Positions 1-7,012 of a stretch of 10,000 bases of DNA are shown piece after piece. The notes under the pieces were generated by a model. It was not told the DNA's origin, did no database searches, and worked only from the letters and a program-made list of their open reading frames with translations. Numbering within the stretch: position 1 is the first letter of the stretch; every line of letters starts with the position of its first letter. Source of the DNA: Desulfomonile sp. GTDB taxonomy: Bacteria; Desulfobacterota; Desulfomonilia; Desulfomonilales; Desulfomonilaceae. The stretch is from positions 1-10,000 of the forward strand of contig JAIWNO010000178.1 in NCBI GenBank assembly GCA_020216785.1, given 5' to 3'. The position numbers and the translations under genes are program-made.

Positions 1-770
1 TCGGTTATTACCGGCTGCTAAAAAAAAAAAAAAAAAAGGAGTTCTATACCGCTCAACTTGGTCTCACGGGTTTTAGGTCAATGGAAGAGAAGGGAATCCT
101 AACCGACAACAACGAGAAGAGATTGCCCGACCTTTGCCAAGCACTTATTGACAGCGCAAGTCTCCTCATTGAAGGGATAGGTGCCACAAGGCTGAGTCGG
201 CACCTTCTCGACGACTTGACCTTACTCACCCTCGGCCCCCAGTTACGAGGCGGGGCCAACGTCAAGAGGGGAATAGCTGGAAACGCTGACGTTTTTCAAG
301 CGATTCATGAAATTGTAAAGAATGCTGCCATTGACTCCAATGCAAGCAAAATTGAAATCATGAATGCAGCCGGGCGGAAGATCATTATTGAATTCGCCCC
401 TGATCCTGACATAGTAATCAGAGAGGAAATGCGAAAAGGCAAGTTCAGGAACATCATCGCCATCGAAATTAAGGGCGGAACTGATTTCTCAAACATTCAC
501 AACCGGATCGGCGAGGCAGAAAAAAGTCACCAAAAGGCCAAAGCCGACGGGTACGTGGAATGCTGGACGGTTGTCAATGTGGATCGCATAGATATGCAGA
601 TAGCAAGGAAAGAGTCCCCATCGACCAACCGCTTTTACCGGCTGTCAGATTTGAGGACTGCGCAAGGCGACGATTACGAGGATTTCAAGGAACGCGTAAC
701 TGCTCTGACCGGAATCTCAAATCAAGACATTGCCGGGGGAGATCACAATGGGAAGAAAGAAAAAGGTTGA
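1..770 (+). CDS. XcyI/Cfr9I-family type II restriction endonuclease, 5'-truncated by window edge
   Basis: Probable type II restriction endonuclease of the XcyI/Cfr9I/XmaI family, whose characterised members cut CCCGGG. The reading frame is open from position 3, so the ATG at 81 is an internal methionine and the true start lies upstream. About 255 residues are visible; family members are somewhat over 300. Numbering from the ATG at 81, a PD-(D/E)xK-like core is seen: an acidic PDPD segment at residues 107-110 (D110), then a beta strand with E129-I-K131 followed by GGTD, and the conserved-looking stretch SNIHNRIGEAEKSHQKAKADG. Eighteen consecutive A (20-37) encode six lysines after GYYRLL and before EFY, which is odd (see findings). 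The stop is TGA at 768-770. The gene has lower G+C than the lipid A cluster, suggesting transfer. In Cfr9I-type systems the methyltransferase gene lies upstream; here that is outside the window. The family call is from recognised motifs; the cleavage specificity is inferred. Confidence 0.88.
   Translation, partial: GYYRLLKKKKKKEFYTAQLGLTGFRSMEEKGILTDNNEKRLPDLCQALIDSASLLIEGIGATRLSRHLLDDLTLLTLGPQLRGGANVKRGIAGNADVFQAIHEIVKNAAIDSNASKIEIMNAAGRKIIIEFAPDPDIVIREEMRKGKFRNIIAIEIKGGTDFSNIHNRIGEAEKSHQKAKADGYVECWTVVNVDRIDMQIARKESPSTNRFYRLSDLRTAQGDDYEDFKERVTALTGISNQDIAGGDHNGKKEKG
20..37 (+). repeat. A18 homopolymer inside the restriction gene
   Basis: There are eighteen uninterrupted A residues within the open frame of the restriction endonuclease, encoding five AAA codons plus the first two bases of an AAG. 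The frame stays open on both sides, so the tract length as given is compatible with translation. It could be a slippage-prone tract or a sequence/assembly artefact. Confidence 0.9.
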
Positions 771-918
771 ACCGGACGACCCGGAGAGATCAGCCCGGTT
801 CATAGAGACTGCCGAGCGGATTCAGGCCGAAGACGCAGAAGAGAGATTTGAAGAAGCGATCAAAAAGATACTCATGCCGCGGAAGACGGAGGATCTGGCA
901 ACGAACAAAATTTACTAA
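748..918 (+). CDS. small acidic helical protein overlapping the restriction gene
   Basis: 56-residue ORF starting MGRKKKVEPDDPERSARFIE and ending KTEDLATNKIY. The ATG at 748 is preferred over the in-frame start at 730 because GGGGGA (735-740) lies 7 bases upstream. It overlaps the last 23 bases of the restriction endonuclease gene in another frame, so the two are probably translationally coupled. The protein is a short basic N-terminus followed by a charged, probably helical segment (RFIETAERIQAEDAEERFEEAIKKI); it has no signal peptide, membrane segment or helix-turn-helix that would make it a restriction-modification control protein. The 'PDDPE-S-RFIE-A' pattern resembles small hypothetical proteins I have seen in other accessory regions, but no function is known to me. 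It could be a coupled accessory protein or an unrelated passenger. Confidence 0.6.
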   Translation: MGRKKKVEPDDPERSARFIETAERIQAEDAEERFEEAIKKILMPRKTEDLATNKIY

Positions 919-1059
919 ACTCTTATCCAATAGGATTGCGCGCTCTGAGAGTATGCCGCGTGATGCATGGGTGAAAAAGTTGAGGGCTCATGAAAAAAGC
1001 GCTTCCATGGCGCGAAATAGCCCAGTTATAGAATGCCTCTTCAGTGGAGGCAGAGCGCA
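919..1059. other. short non-coding stretch between small ORF and transposase remnant
   Basis: 141 bases with no supported gene. It probably contains the left end of the insertion sequence whose transposase begins at 1060, but no terminal inverted repeat can be defined because the right end of the element is missing. A weak promoter-like pair (TTCCAT at 1001-1006 and TATAGA at 1025-1030, 18-base spacing) precedes the transposase; each hexamer matches consensus at only 4 of 6 positions. Confidence 0.35.
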
Positions 1060-1313
1060 ATGCCCGTGGTGGCCGACATTCCCGAGGAATTTGAGAGGGC
1101 CCTTGAAGCGTTTCGCCCCCATTTCGGAGCGCCCTCTTTCAAGCATTTCAAGCGCTACGTCTTGGGTCTGATCGTCTCGGAGAACTTGACCGTTGATGGA
1201 ATCAACCGGATTTTCATCCAAGTCAAGCACCCTGGTTCCCTCAACCGATTTCTCACTACGGGGACCTGGAAGCAGCAAGAGGTCAATGATACCAGATTGG
1301 CCCTCCGCGAATA
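1060..1313 (+). pseudogene. 5' fragment of a DDE-type transposase (IS4/IS701-like)
   Basis: N-terminal fragment of an insertion-sequence transposase. The ATG at 1060 has GGAGG at 1046-1050, 9 bases upstream. About 84 residues read like the N-terminal domain of DDE transposases in the broad IS4/IS701 group: FRPHFGAPSFKHFKRYVLGL, an N-V-x-G-I-N-R-I-F-like helix (LTVDGINRIF), then SLNRFLTTGTW and EVNDTRLAL. Intact relatives are around 400 residues; the catalytic DDE domain is entirely absent. The frame stays open to 1563, but everything beyond about 1310 is the antisense of lpxK and has no transposase character, so the real fragment ends at the junction near 1300-1320. The exact end is an estimate. 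This is a dead remnant left by an insertion plus deletion, or by rearrangement, next to the lipid A cluster. Exact IS family is uncertain. Confidence 0.72.
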
Positions 1314-2378
1314 TCACTTCGTTGAATGCATATTGATATCGGTCACGGGATGCTTGGCCCGCACTCCCCTCACGAATTCGTCGAGGACTCGGAGCAACTC
1401 GTCTTCACGATCAATGACCATCGCAATCCTCAGGCTGCTGATGCGGCCCGAGAGCCTGAAGCGTTCCGGGAGTTTCACCCAATCCTTTTCCGTCACGATC
1501 ACTTCAGCCTTGCCGGCATCAGCCAGGATTCGCTCCAGCTCTCGATCGGTCGGCACGTGGTGATCGGGAAATGCCACATGCCGGCGCACCTGCCAGCCAA
1601 GATCTTCAGCCGTCCGACGGAAACGATCCGGGCTCGCGATTCCTGAGACGAGCACCACGTCGCGGCCCGCAAGCTCGCCAGGCTGTCGTGTGGCATCAGA
1701 ATTCTGCAGAGCGACCGGCACGTGTCTGCACCGGAACACGGGTACCTCCCGCAGGTACGGTGCGGCCTCCGGAGGCACTTCCGCTGCCGGACCAACAAGC
1801 ACTGCCACATCAGCGCGAGCGAGCGCGGAAAAAGGTTCTCTCAGCCCGCCTAAAGGAAACATCCGATCTTCGCGGCCCGTGAGCAGCACAATGTCGGCGT
1901 TCCGGCGGAGCGGCAAGTGCTGGAAGCCGTCGTCGAGGACCACCACGTCGCATCCGAATTCCCTGCCGGCGGCAAGCACCGGGTGGATCCGCTTCACTCC
2001 CACAAGCACCGGCACGTTCGGCAAGGAGCGGGCAATGAGGAACGGCTCGTCACCGGATACCGACGGCGGCACGAGCGGTTCTGCGGACTTCCCGTCGCCT
2101 ACTGCGAGGTACGCCGAGCGATTTGTCCCGCGGTATCCGCGGCTTACCACCGCGGGTTTGCGTCCACGGCCGCTGAGAAGCTCTGCAAGCCGTATCACAA
2201 ACGGTGTCTTGCCGCTGCCGCCCATGAGCAGGTTGCCTACGGAGATCACCGGAATCGGCGCCTGACGGCCCTTGAGCATCCCCCATTGGTATGCCTTGGC
2301 CCGCGACGCCTGGACCGCGTGGTATCCCGCAGCGGCCACGGCCGAGAGAAAGCCTGTCGGGAATGACGCGGAGGTCAT
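1314..2378 (-). CDS. lpxK: tetraacyldisaccharide 4'-kinase LpxK
   Basis: LpxK transfers phosphate from ATP to the 4' position of the tetraacyldisaccharide-1-phosphate, forming lipid IVA at the cytoplasmic face of the inner membrane. The protein has 354 residues, normal for the family. The start ATG at 2378 gives MTSASFPTGFLSA; the frame continues upstream to 2579 but that part overlaps msbA and has no LpxK character. Motifs: N-terminal amphipathic helix (about 10-34), P-loop VGNLLMGGSGKTP (47-59), SGDEP (108-112), VVLDDGFQHLPL (146-157), FPDHH (270-274) and TEKDWVKL (296-303). The SGDEP aspartate and the FPDHH histidine probably match the catalytic dyad known for Aquifex LpxK. The ribosome binding site is poor (ACGGTGG close to the ATG). 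It is the last gene of the cluster and its stop (TGA, 1316-1314) abuts the transposase fragment on the other strand; the last few residues (INMHSTK) may have been shaped by that junction. Confidence 0.96.
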   Translation of the reverse strand: MTSASFPTGFLSAVAAAGYHAVQASRAKAYQWGMLKGRQAPIPVISVGNLLMGGSGKTPFVIRLAELLSGRGRKPAVVSRGYRGTNRSAYLAVGDGKSAEPLVPPSVSGDEPFLIARSLPNVPVLVGVKRIHPVLAAGREFGCDVVVLDDGFQHLPLRRNADIVLLTGREDRMFPLGGLREPFSALARADVAVLVGPAAEVPPEAAPYLREVPVFRCRHVPVALQNSDATRQPGELAGRDVVLVSGIASPDRFRRTAEDLGWQVRRHVAFPDHHVPTDRELERILADAGKAEVIVTEKDWVKLPERFRLSGRISSLRIAMVIDREDELLRVLDEFVRGVRAKHPVTDINMHSTK

Positions 2379-2457
2379 ACGCCACCGTTCACTTACGCGG
2401 GGATACTGTCCTATAATTTTTTCTTTTCCCCGCTGAACGAAAGGAAAACGATCATGA
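2379..2457 (-). other. msbA-lpxK intergenic gap with a 7-bp stem
   Basis: A 79-base gap, the longest inside the lpxD-lpxK run. It contains an A/T-rich core and an inverted repeat GCGGGGA (2397-2403) / TCCCCGC (2427-2433), 7 bp with a 23-base loop, ending 18 bases before the lpxK ATG. On the plus strand a perfect TATAAT (2412-2417) sits 18 bases after TTCACT (2388-2393). No T-run follows the stem on the minus strand, so a terminator is not supported. Confidence 0.3.
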
Positions 2458-4227
2458 TCACATGCGGGCGGTCGATACGCCGGATGGCCCGTTGGATGGG
2501 GGCCCCTGCCCTGCGAATTGGAGGTTGTAAAGCCTCGCGAACTCACCCCCGCGTGCGAGCAGCTCGTCGTGGGGGCCATCTTCGATCATTCGGCCGTGCG
2601 CGAGCACGTAGATGCGGTTTGCGTTGCGGATGGTGGAGAGCCGGTGCGCGGCCACCAGCGTGGTCCTGCCCTTCATCAGCTCTTCAAGAGCGGTTTGCAC
2701 GGCCTTTTCCGAGTCGGAGTCCAGGTTCGAGGTGGCTTCATCCAGGATGAGGATCGGCGGGTCCTTGAGGATGGCCCGGGCTATGGCGATGCGCTGGCGC
2801 TCGCCCCCCGACAGCTTGATCCCGTTCTCACCGATCACCGTATCGTAGCCCTGGGGCATGTTCATGATGAAGGTGTGGGCGTGCGCAGCCTTCGCAGCTT
2901 CGACCACCTGTTCAAGCGGCAGGTCCGGCCTGCCGTACGCAATGTTGTTACGCACCGTGTCGTCGAAGAGAATCGTTTGCTGCGTCACGATACCGATCTT
3001 TTGCCTGAGGGACCGTTGGGTGAAACGTCGTATGTCCGTGCCGTCGATTTTCACCGCGCCCGCTGTGACGTCGTAGAAGCGGGGCAGAAGGTCGAAGAGC
3101 GTGCTCTTGCCCGCGCCGCTTTCCCCCACGACAGCGATGGCCTCACCCACCTTGATGCGCAGCGTAACATCCTCCAGGACTTGCTCCCCGGTATCATACG
3201 AGAACGAGACCCGGTCGAACAGCACTTCCTCGCGGACCGCGTCCAGCTCAATCGCGTCGGGCTGATCCACGATATCCGGCGGAGTGTCCAGAAGGCCGAA
3301 AATCCGCTCGCCTGCAGCTACGCCCTCCTGGATCGTCATATTCGCTTCATTGAGACGCTTGATTGGCTCATAGAGCATGAAGAGCGCGGCTATGAACGAA
3401 AAGAACGTTCCCGGGGTCGAGTGACCACCGATTACCTGGTACCCTCCGTACGTAAGGATTGCACAGACACCGAGCCCGCCGAGGGTCTCCATGACCGGGT
3501 TGGAGAGCGCCCTCACTTTGAATCGACGCATGAATGCGTTGAAGAGCTTCTGATTTTCGGCCCTGAAGCGCTCTCGCTCGTAGTCCTCCATCGCAAAGGC
3601 TTTCACGATGCGAATACCGCTGATCGTCTCATCCAGGCGTGTGGTGATATCCTCAAGCGACACGAGCATCCGCCTTGAATAGCGCTTGAGCCTGCGGCCG
3701 AAGTTCAGCAACGGATATATGGCGAGGGGAAAGATCACCATAGCGAGCAGCGCAAGCTTCCAATCCCGGTAGAAGACAACAAAAAGGAGCGCTATGATCT
3801 GGCCCACGTCCCGCACGACGCCGGTTATCGCGTTGGTCATAGCCCCCTGAACGAGCGACACGTCGTTGTTCATGCGGGAGAGAAGCTCGCCTGTGGGGTG
3901 GCGCACGAAAAAGCCGACGGACATCTCCTCCAGCTTGCGGTACATCTCGTCCCGCAAGTCCCGGATAACGCTCTGGCCAATATACGACATGAGATAGTAC
4001 TGCCCGAAGTCGAACAGCCCTTTCAGGACATAGATCGCTGCCACCGCTGCCGGGATGTATATAAGCATCCGGGAGTCTTTGTTGAAGAAGATCTCGTCAA
4101 GCGCGGGTTTCACGAGATAGGGCAGCGCCGCGGTGAGGGGCGCAAGGGCGATCATGCACAATCCGGCGAGAATCAGTCGGGAAAAATAGGGCTTCAGATA
4201 TCCGAGAAGTCGCCGATATACTTTCAC
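2458..4227 (-). CDS. msbA: lipid A export ABC transporter MsbA
   Basis: MsbA is a homodimeric ABC half-transporter that flips lipid A core from the cytoplasmic to the periplasmic leaflet of the inner membrane, driven by ATP. The protein has 589 residues, full family length, starting MKVYRRLLGYLKPYF from a GTG codon at 4227, 15 bases after the lpxI stop with only a weak G-rich ribosome site. Residues about 15-300 form the six-helix transmembrane domain; the nucleotide-binding domain follows with Walker A GESGAGKST (368-376), Q-loop Q416, signature LSGGERQ (472-478), Walker B ILILDEAT (492-499, D496, catalytic E497) and H-loop H528 in AAHRLST. All residues needed for ATP hydrolysis are present. 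The C-terminal tail after about 572 is short and rich in Gly/Pro/Ser. The position between lpxI and lpxK supports the lipid A role over a multidrug exporter of the same fold. Confidence 0.96.
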   Translation of the reverse strand: MKVYRRLLGYLKPYFSRLILAGLCMIALAPLTAALPYLVKPALDEIFFNKDSRMLIYIPAAVAAIYVLKGLFDFGQYYLMSYIGQSVIRDLRDEMYRKLEEMSVGFFVRHPTGELLSRMNNDVSLVQGAMTNAITGVVRDVGQIIALLFVVFYRDWKLALLAMVIFPLAIYPLLNFGRRLKRYSRRMLVSLEDITTRLDETISGIRIVKAFAMEDYERERFRAENQKLFNAFMRRFKVRALSNPVMETLGGLGVCAILTYGGYQVIGGHSTPGTFFSFIAALFMLYEPIKRLNEANMTIQEGVAAGERIFGLLDTPPDIVDQPDAIELDAVREEVLFDRVSFSYDTGEQVLEDVTLRIKVGEAIAVVGESGAGKSTLFDLLPRFYDVTAGAVKIDGTDIRRFTQRSLRQKIGIVTQQTILFDDTVRNNIAYGRPDLPLEQVVEAAKAAHAHTFIMNMPQGYDTVIGENGIKLSGGERQRIAIARAILKDPPILILDEATSNLDSDSEKAVQTALEELMKGRTTLVAAHRLSTIRNANRIYVLAHGRMIEDGPHDELLARGGEFARLYNLQFAGQGPPSNGPSGVSTARM

Positions 4228-4242
4228 AATCTGCCCCAGCCG

Positions 4243-5073
4243 TCACCCGCCGAGAGGTCCGTCGGAAGGAATGCCCACCACCGAAATCCGGGCCTTGTTT
4301 GCTCGTGCCATCATCTCGTCGTAGTCGGAGATCATCGTCTTGCCGGCCTCGACCGCGAGCACCGAGGCGTTGACCGCGATCATGCTGTCAATGGTGGAAG
4401 GGCCCACGCCGGGCACGTCGAAACGCATGTCCTGCTGCGGTTTGGCCATTTTGACCACAACCGCGTCCCGAACGCCCAGGTCCGCAACACGGCGAATGGC
4501 CTTGTCGGTTCCCTCAATCGCTTCCACGACGATCACCGCTGCGTTCCTCACCACGACCGTCTGGCCGATGTCAAGTTCGCCGATGCCGCGAGCCATGCGT
4601 CTGCCGAACTCAATGTCCCGCCACTGGTCGGCGGAAGGCGCCCGCTTGGTGAGCACGCCCACCGACGCCATGAGATTGCCCGCCCAGTGAACGATTTCCT
4701 CGACTACGATGCCGTCTGTCAAAAGCTCGGCGGCAATCCCCTTGAGGACCGTGTCGTCCCGCCAATCCTTCAGGGAGCGGATCAGCCTCAGCGCACGGCG
4801 GTCCAGTCCGAGGTCCCACGGCCGCATGAGGTTGATCTTCTCGATCTTGCCGGCCATCACCACGCGACTGATGCCCCGGTCCTTGAGGGTGGTGATGGCT
4901 TTCTGAATCTGCCCGAGCTTGAGCCAGACCACCTCGTGGACGAGCTTTTCGATTGCGGGGTCCGTGAAGCCCGGGAAGGCGATTACAACGACCCGATGAC
5001 CGCGGTCGCCGGCCTGGTGGGCGATATGGAGGGGCAAGCGGCCGGCCCCTGCGATAATGGCCACGGGTTCCAC
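4243..5073 (-). CDS. lpxI: UDP-2,3-diacylglucosamine diphosphatase LpxI
   Basis: LpxI hydrolyses UDP-2,3-diacylglucosamine to lipid X (2,3-diacylglucosamine-1-phosphate) plus UMP. It replaces the unrelated LpxH in alphaproteobacteria, many deltaproteobacteria and others. From the GTG at 5073 the protein is 276 residues, the usual length; the frame extends upstream to 5172 but that part lies within lpxA and is not LpxI-like. The GTG is 2 bases after the lpxA stop, with AGGA about 10 bases upstream. Motifs: N-terminal PVAIIAGAGRLP (3-14), VVMAGKIEK (71-79), and the C-terminal domain hallmark KPQQDMRFDVPGVGPSTI (211-228), whose acidic residues (D215, D219) belong to the metal-dependent active-site region of the family. 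The ending MISDYDEMMARANKARISVVG is also typical. It is followed directly by msbA; lpxB, which is often next, is missing here. Confidence 0.96.
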   Translation of the reverse strand: MEPVAIIAGAGRLPLHIAHQAGDRGHRVVVIAFPGFTDPAIEKLVHEVVWLKLGQIQKAITTLKDRGISRVVMAGKIEKINLMRPWDLGLDRRALRLIRSLKDWRDDTVLKGIAAELLTDGIVVEEIVHWAGNLMASVGVLTKRAPSADQWRDIEFGRRMARGIGELDIGQTVVVRNAAVIVVEAIEGTDKAIRRVADLGVRDAVVVKMAKPQQDMRFDVPGVGPSTIDSMIAVNASVLAVEAGKTMISDYDEMMARANKARISVVGIPSDGPLGG

Positions 5074-5075
5074 GG

Positions 5076-5879
5076 TCAGATCATCCTGAAACTGTGACGG
5101 CTCAGCGAGACCCTCGCCATGCCGCGACGGGATGTGACGAGAAAATCCGCGAATTTGAGCGCTTCGGGGCAATCCGAAAGCTCCTCTTTGATCCGCTCGG
5201 CCGCGGTTGCAATGTGGAGGCCGGACCGGAACGCGATTTTAAACGCTTTCTTGATGCTGCTGATGGTTTCGCGGGAAAATCCGTTGCGCCGCAGGCCGAC
5301 CTCGTTGAGGCCGTACACATAAATCCGCGCGCCGGATGCAAGCGTATAGGGAGGAACGTCCTTTGCAACGCCGGATACACCGCCCACGAGGGCAAACTCG
5401 CCGACCCGCACGAACTGGTGCACCGCGACGACGCCGCCGAGAATCGCCTTGGTCCCGATCTCGATGTGTCCGCCCAGGTGGGCGGAGTTGGCCATGATCA
5501 CGCCCTCGCCGAGTCTGCAATCGTGAGCAACGTGGCAGTAGGCCATGAGGAAGCTCTCATCGCCGATTGAGGTTATGCCCCCGCCCTTGACCGTGCCCCG
5601 ATGGATTGTCACGAATTCACGGACCCGCACGTTGCGGCCGATCTCGACACGGGTGTCTTCGCCCCGATACGAGAGGTCCTGCGGCGGAGCGCCTATGGAC
5701 GCGAACTGGGAAATGCTCGTCCCCGGCCCGAGCGTGGTGCATCCTTCGATGGTGACATGCGGAGCGATTTCGCAGCCATCGCCGACCACCACTCTGTCGC
5801 CGATAACGGAATAAGCGCCTATGGTCACATCCTTGCCGATTTCCGCGCGCGGATGGACTACTGCGGTCGGATGAATCAT
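5076..5879 (-). CDS. lpxA: UDP-N-acetylglucosamine acyltransferase LpxA
   Basis: LpxA catalyses the first step of lipid A synthesis, moving a 3-hydroxyacyl chain from acyl carrier protein to UDP-GlcNAc. It is a cytoplasmic trimer with a left-handed beta helix. The ATG at 5879 overlaps the lpxD TGA by one base and has AAGGA a few bases upstream; a TTG directly before it is a less likely start. Length 267 residues, normal. Residues 1 to about 185 are hexapeptide repeats ([LIV]-G-x-x patterns) and the C-terminal about 75 residues are helical (GFSRETISSIKKAFKIAFR). The catalytic base is H119 in YCHVAHDC, matching E. coli H125. G167 in LVGGVSG aligns with E. coli G173, the acyl-chain ruler, which favours longer chains; R185 aligns with E. 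coli H191 (ungapped alignment by eye). Nearby gnnA/gnnB genes, which would point to an amino-sugar substrate, are not in the window. Confidence 0.97.
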   Translation of the reverse strand: MIHPTAVVHPRAEIGKDVTIGAYSVIGDRVVVGDGCEIAPHVTIEGCTTLGPGTSISQFASIGAPPQDLSYRGEDTRVEIGRNVRVREFVTIHRGTVKGGGITSIGDESFLMAYCHVAHDCRLGEGVIMANSAHLGGHIEIGTKAILGGVVAVHQFVRVGEFALVGGVSGVAKDVPPYTLASGARIYVYGLNEVGLRRNGFSRETISSIKKAFKIAFRSGLHIATAAERIKEELSDCPEALKFADFLVTSRRGMARVSLSRHSFRMI

Positions 5880-6925
5880 CAACTTTCCTTAACTTTGGAT
5901 TGCATGAGGCTTTCCAGTTTCCGGATACGCTCAAGCATTTCGGGAAGCCTCTTGAAAAGACCCTGAGCGCGTAGAAACACGCTGTGGGGCATCGCAGGCA
6001 CCGAGCCCGCCATTACCGAACCGTCGGGAACATTCCGGTAGATACCGACCCTGGTGGCCAGCACCACGCCGTCGCCCACCGCCACGTGGTCCCGGACCCC
6101 AACCTGCCCGCCGATCATGCAGAATCGGCCGACCGAAGAGCTGCCCGCGATTCCCGATTGCGACGCGATCACCGTCCCCTCGCCCACCTGAACGCTGTGA
6201 GCGATCTGGACCAGATTGTCCACTTTCACGCCCCGACCTAGTCTCGTAACACCCGCGAGAGCACGGTCCACCGCGCACAAAGCGCCGATCTCCACATCGT
6301 CCTCGATTTCGACTGTCCCGCTGTGGTACTTCTTCACCGCGAGAGGCCGGCCCTGGGGGTCCACGTCCCGCGCATACCCGAACCCGTCCGCGCCGATAAC
6401 CGTCCCCGAGTGGATTATCACCCGATCGCCGATGCGGACGCGTGGATAGATCGTCACTTGCGGGAAGATCCTTGTGCCCGAGCCGATGCGGGCCTCTTCG
6501 CCCACAACTGCATGGTGGCCGATGACTGTCTCGTCCCCGATAACCGCGCCTCGCTCGACTACCGCGAACGCCCCGACCGACACGTTTTGCCCGATGGTCG
6601 CATCGGGGTGCACGTCCGCTCGGGGCGACACTCCCGGCTGCTGCGCCGGCAGCGGGTAAAAAAGCGCTGTGAGCCGCGCGAACGCGGCTTCCGGGTTGCG
6701 GACCACGATTGCCGGGAGCGGTGCCTCTCCCAGGCTCGGCGGCACGAGCACCGCTCCGGCCCGGGATTCGGCAAGCCTCTTCAGGTTGCGCTCGTCCGCG
6801 ACGTAGGTGATGTCACCCGGCTCAGCGAACTCCAGGGGACGGACCCCCGAGATATCCGGACCGGGCACGATGGACGGTTCCCCGCCTACTACGCCGGCAA
6901 GTCGTTCGAGCGTGAAAGTTGCCAT
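5879..6925 (-). CDS. lpxD: UDP-3-O-(3-hydroxyacyl)glucosamine N-acyltransferase LpxD
   Basis: LpxD adds the second (N-linked) 3-hydroxyacyl chain to UDP-3-O-acylglucosamine after LpxC has removed the acetyl group. The ATG at 6925 gives MATFTLERLAGVVGG and a protein of 348 residues, the family norm; the upstream frame to 6976 adds 17 unrelated residues. GGAGGT (6938-6943) lies about 12 bases before the ATG, somewhat far but the best ribosome site. The N-terminal uridine-binding domain (about 1-100, with SGVRPLEFAEPGDITYVAD) is followed by hexapeptide repeats (about 101-310) and a C-terminal helix (LFKRLPEMLERIRKLESLM). The catalytic histidine is H243 in QIAHSV, matching E. coli H239. The stop codon overlaps the lpxA ATG (TGATG), so translation is coupled. 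In most relatives fabZ separates lpxD from lpxA; here it is missing. Confidence 0.97.
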   Translation of the reverse strand: MATFTLERLAGVVGGEPSIVPGPDISGVRPLEFAEPGDITYVADERNLKRLAESRAGAVLVPPSLGEAPLPAIVVRNPEAAFARLTALFYPLPAQQPGVSPRADVHPDATIGQNVSVGAFAVVERGAVIGDETVIGHHAVVGEEARIGSGTRIFPQVTIYPRVRIGDRVIIHSGTVIGADGFGYARDVDPQGRPLAVKKYHSGTVEIEDDVEIGALCAVDRALAGVTRLGRGVKVDNLVQIAHSVQVGEGTVIASQSGIAGSSSVGRFCMIGGQVGVRDHVAVGDGVVLATRVGIYRNVPDGSVMAGSVPAMPHSVFLRAQGLFKRLPEMLERIRKLESLMQSKVKES

Positions 6926-7012
6926 CGAGGTGTAGAGACCTCCGTATTGTTGCCATTGGCCGAAAGAGTATCTCAAATCTCATGCAAAAAGCGATATCGC
7001 AACACCATATTC

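Noticed and set aside
1314..1563. Transposase reading frame continuing to the stop at 1563
   Set aside because: From about 1310 on it is the antisense of lpxK with Ser/Arg-rich composition and no transposase features.
2379..2579. N-terminal extension of LpxK by 67 residues
   Set aside because: It overlaps the end of msbA, has low-complexity composition unlike LpxK, and the ATG at 2378 gives the normal family start.
2518..3678. Long plus-strand open frame (386 codons) opposite msbA
   Set aside because: It is an antisense shadow of a full-length ABC transporter with every motif intact; no ribosome site or domain supports it. The same applies to the long plus-strand frames at 3898-5097 and 7344-8873.
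5074..5172. Extension of LpxI upstream of the GTG at 5073
   Set aside because: It lies entirely inside the lpxA coding region in another frame and is not similar to LpxI N-termini.
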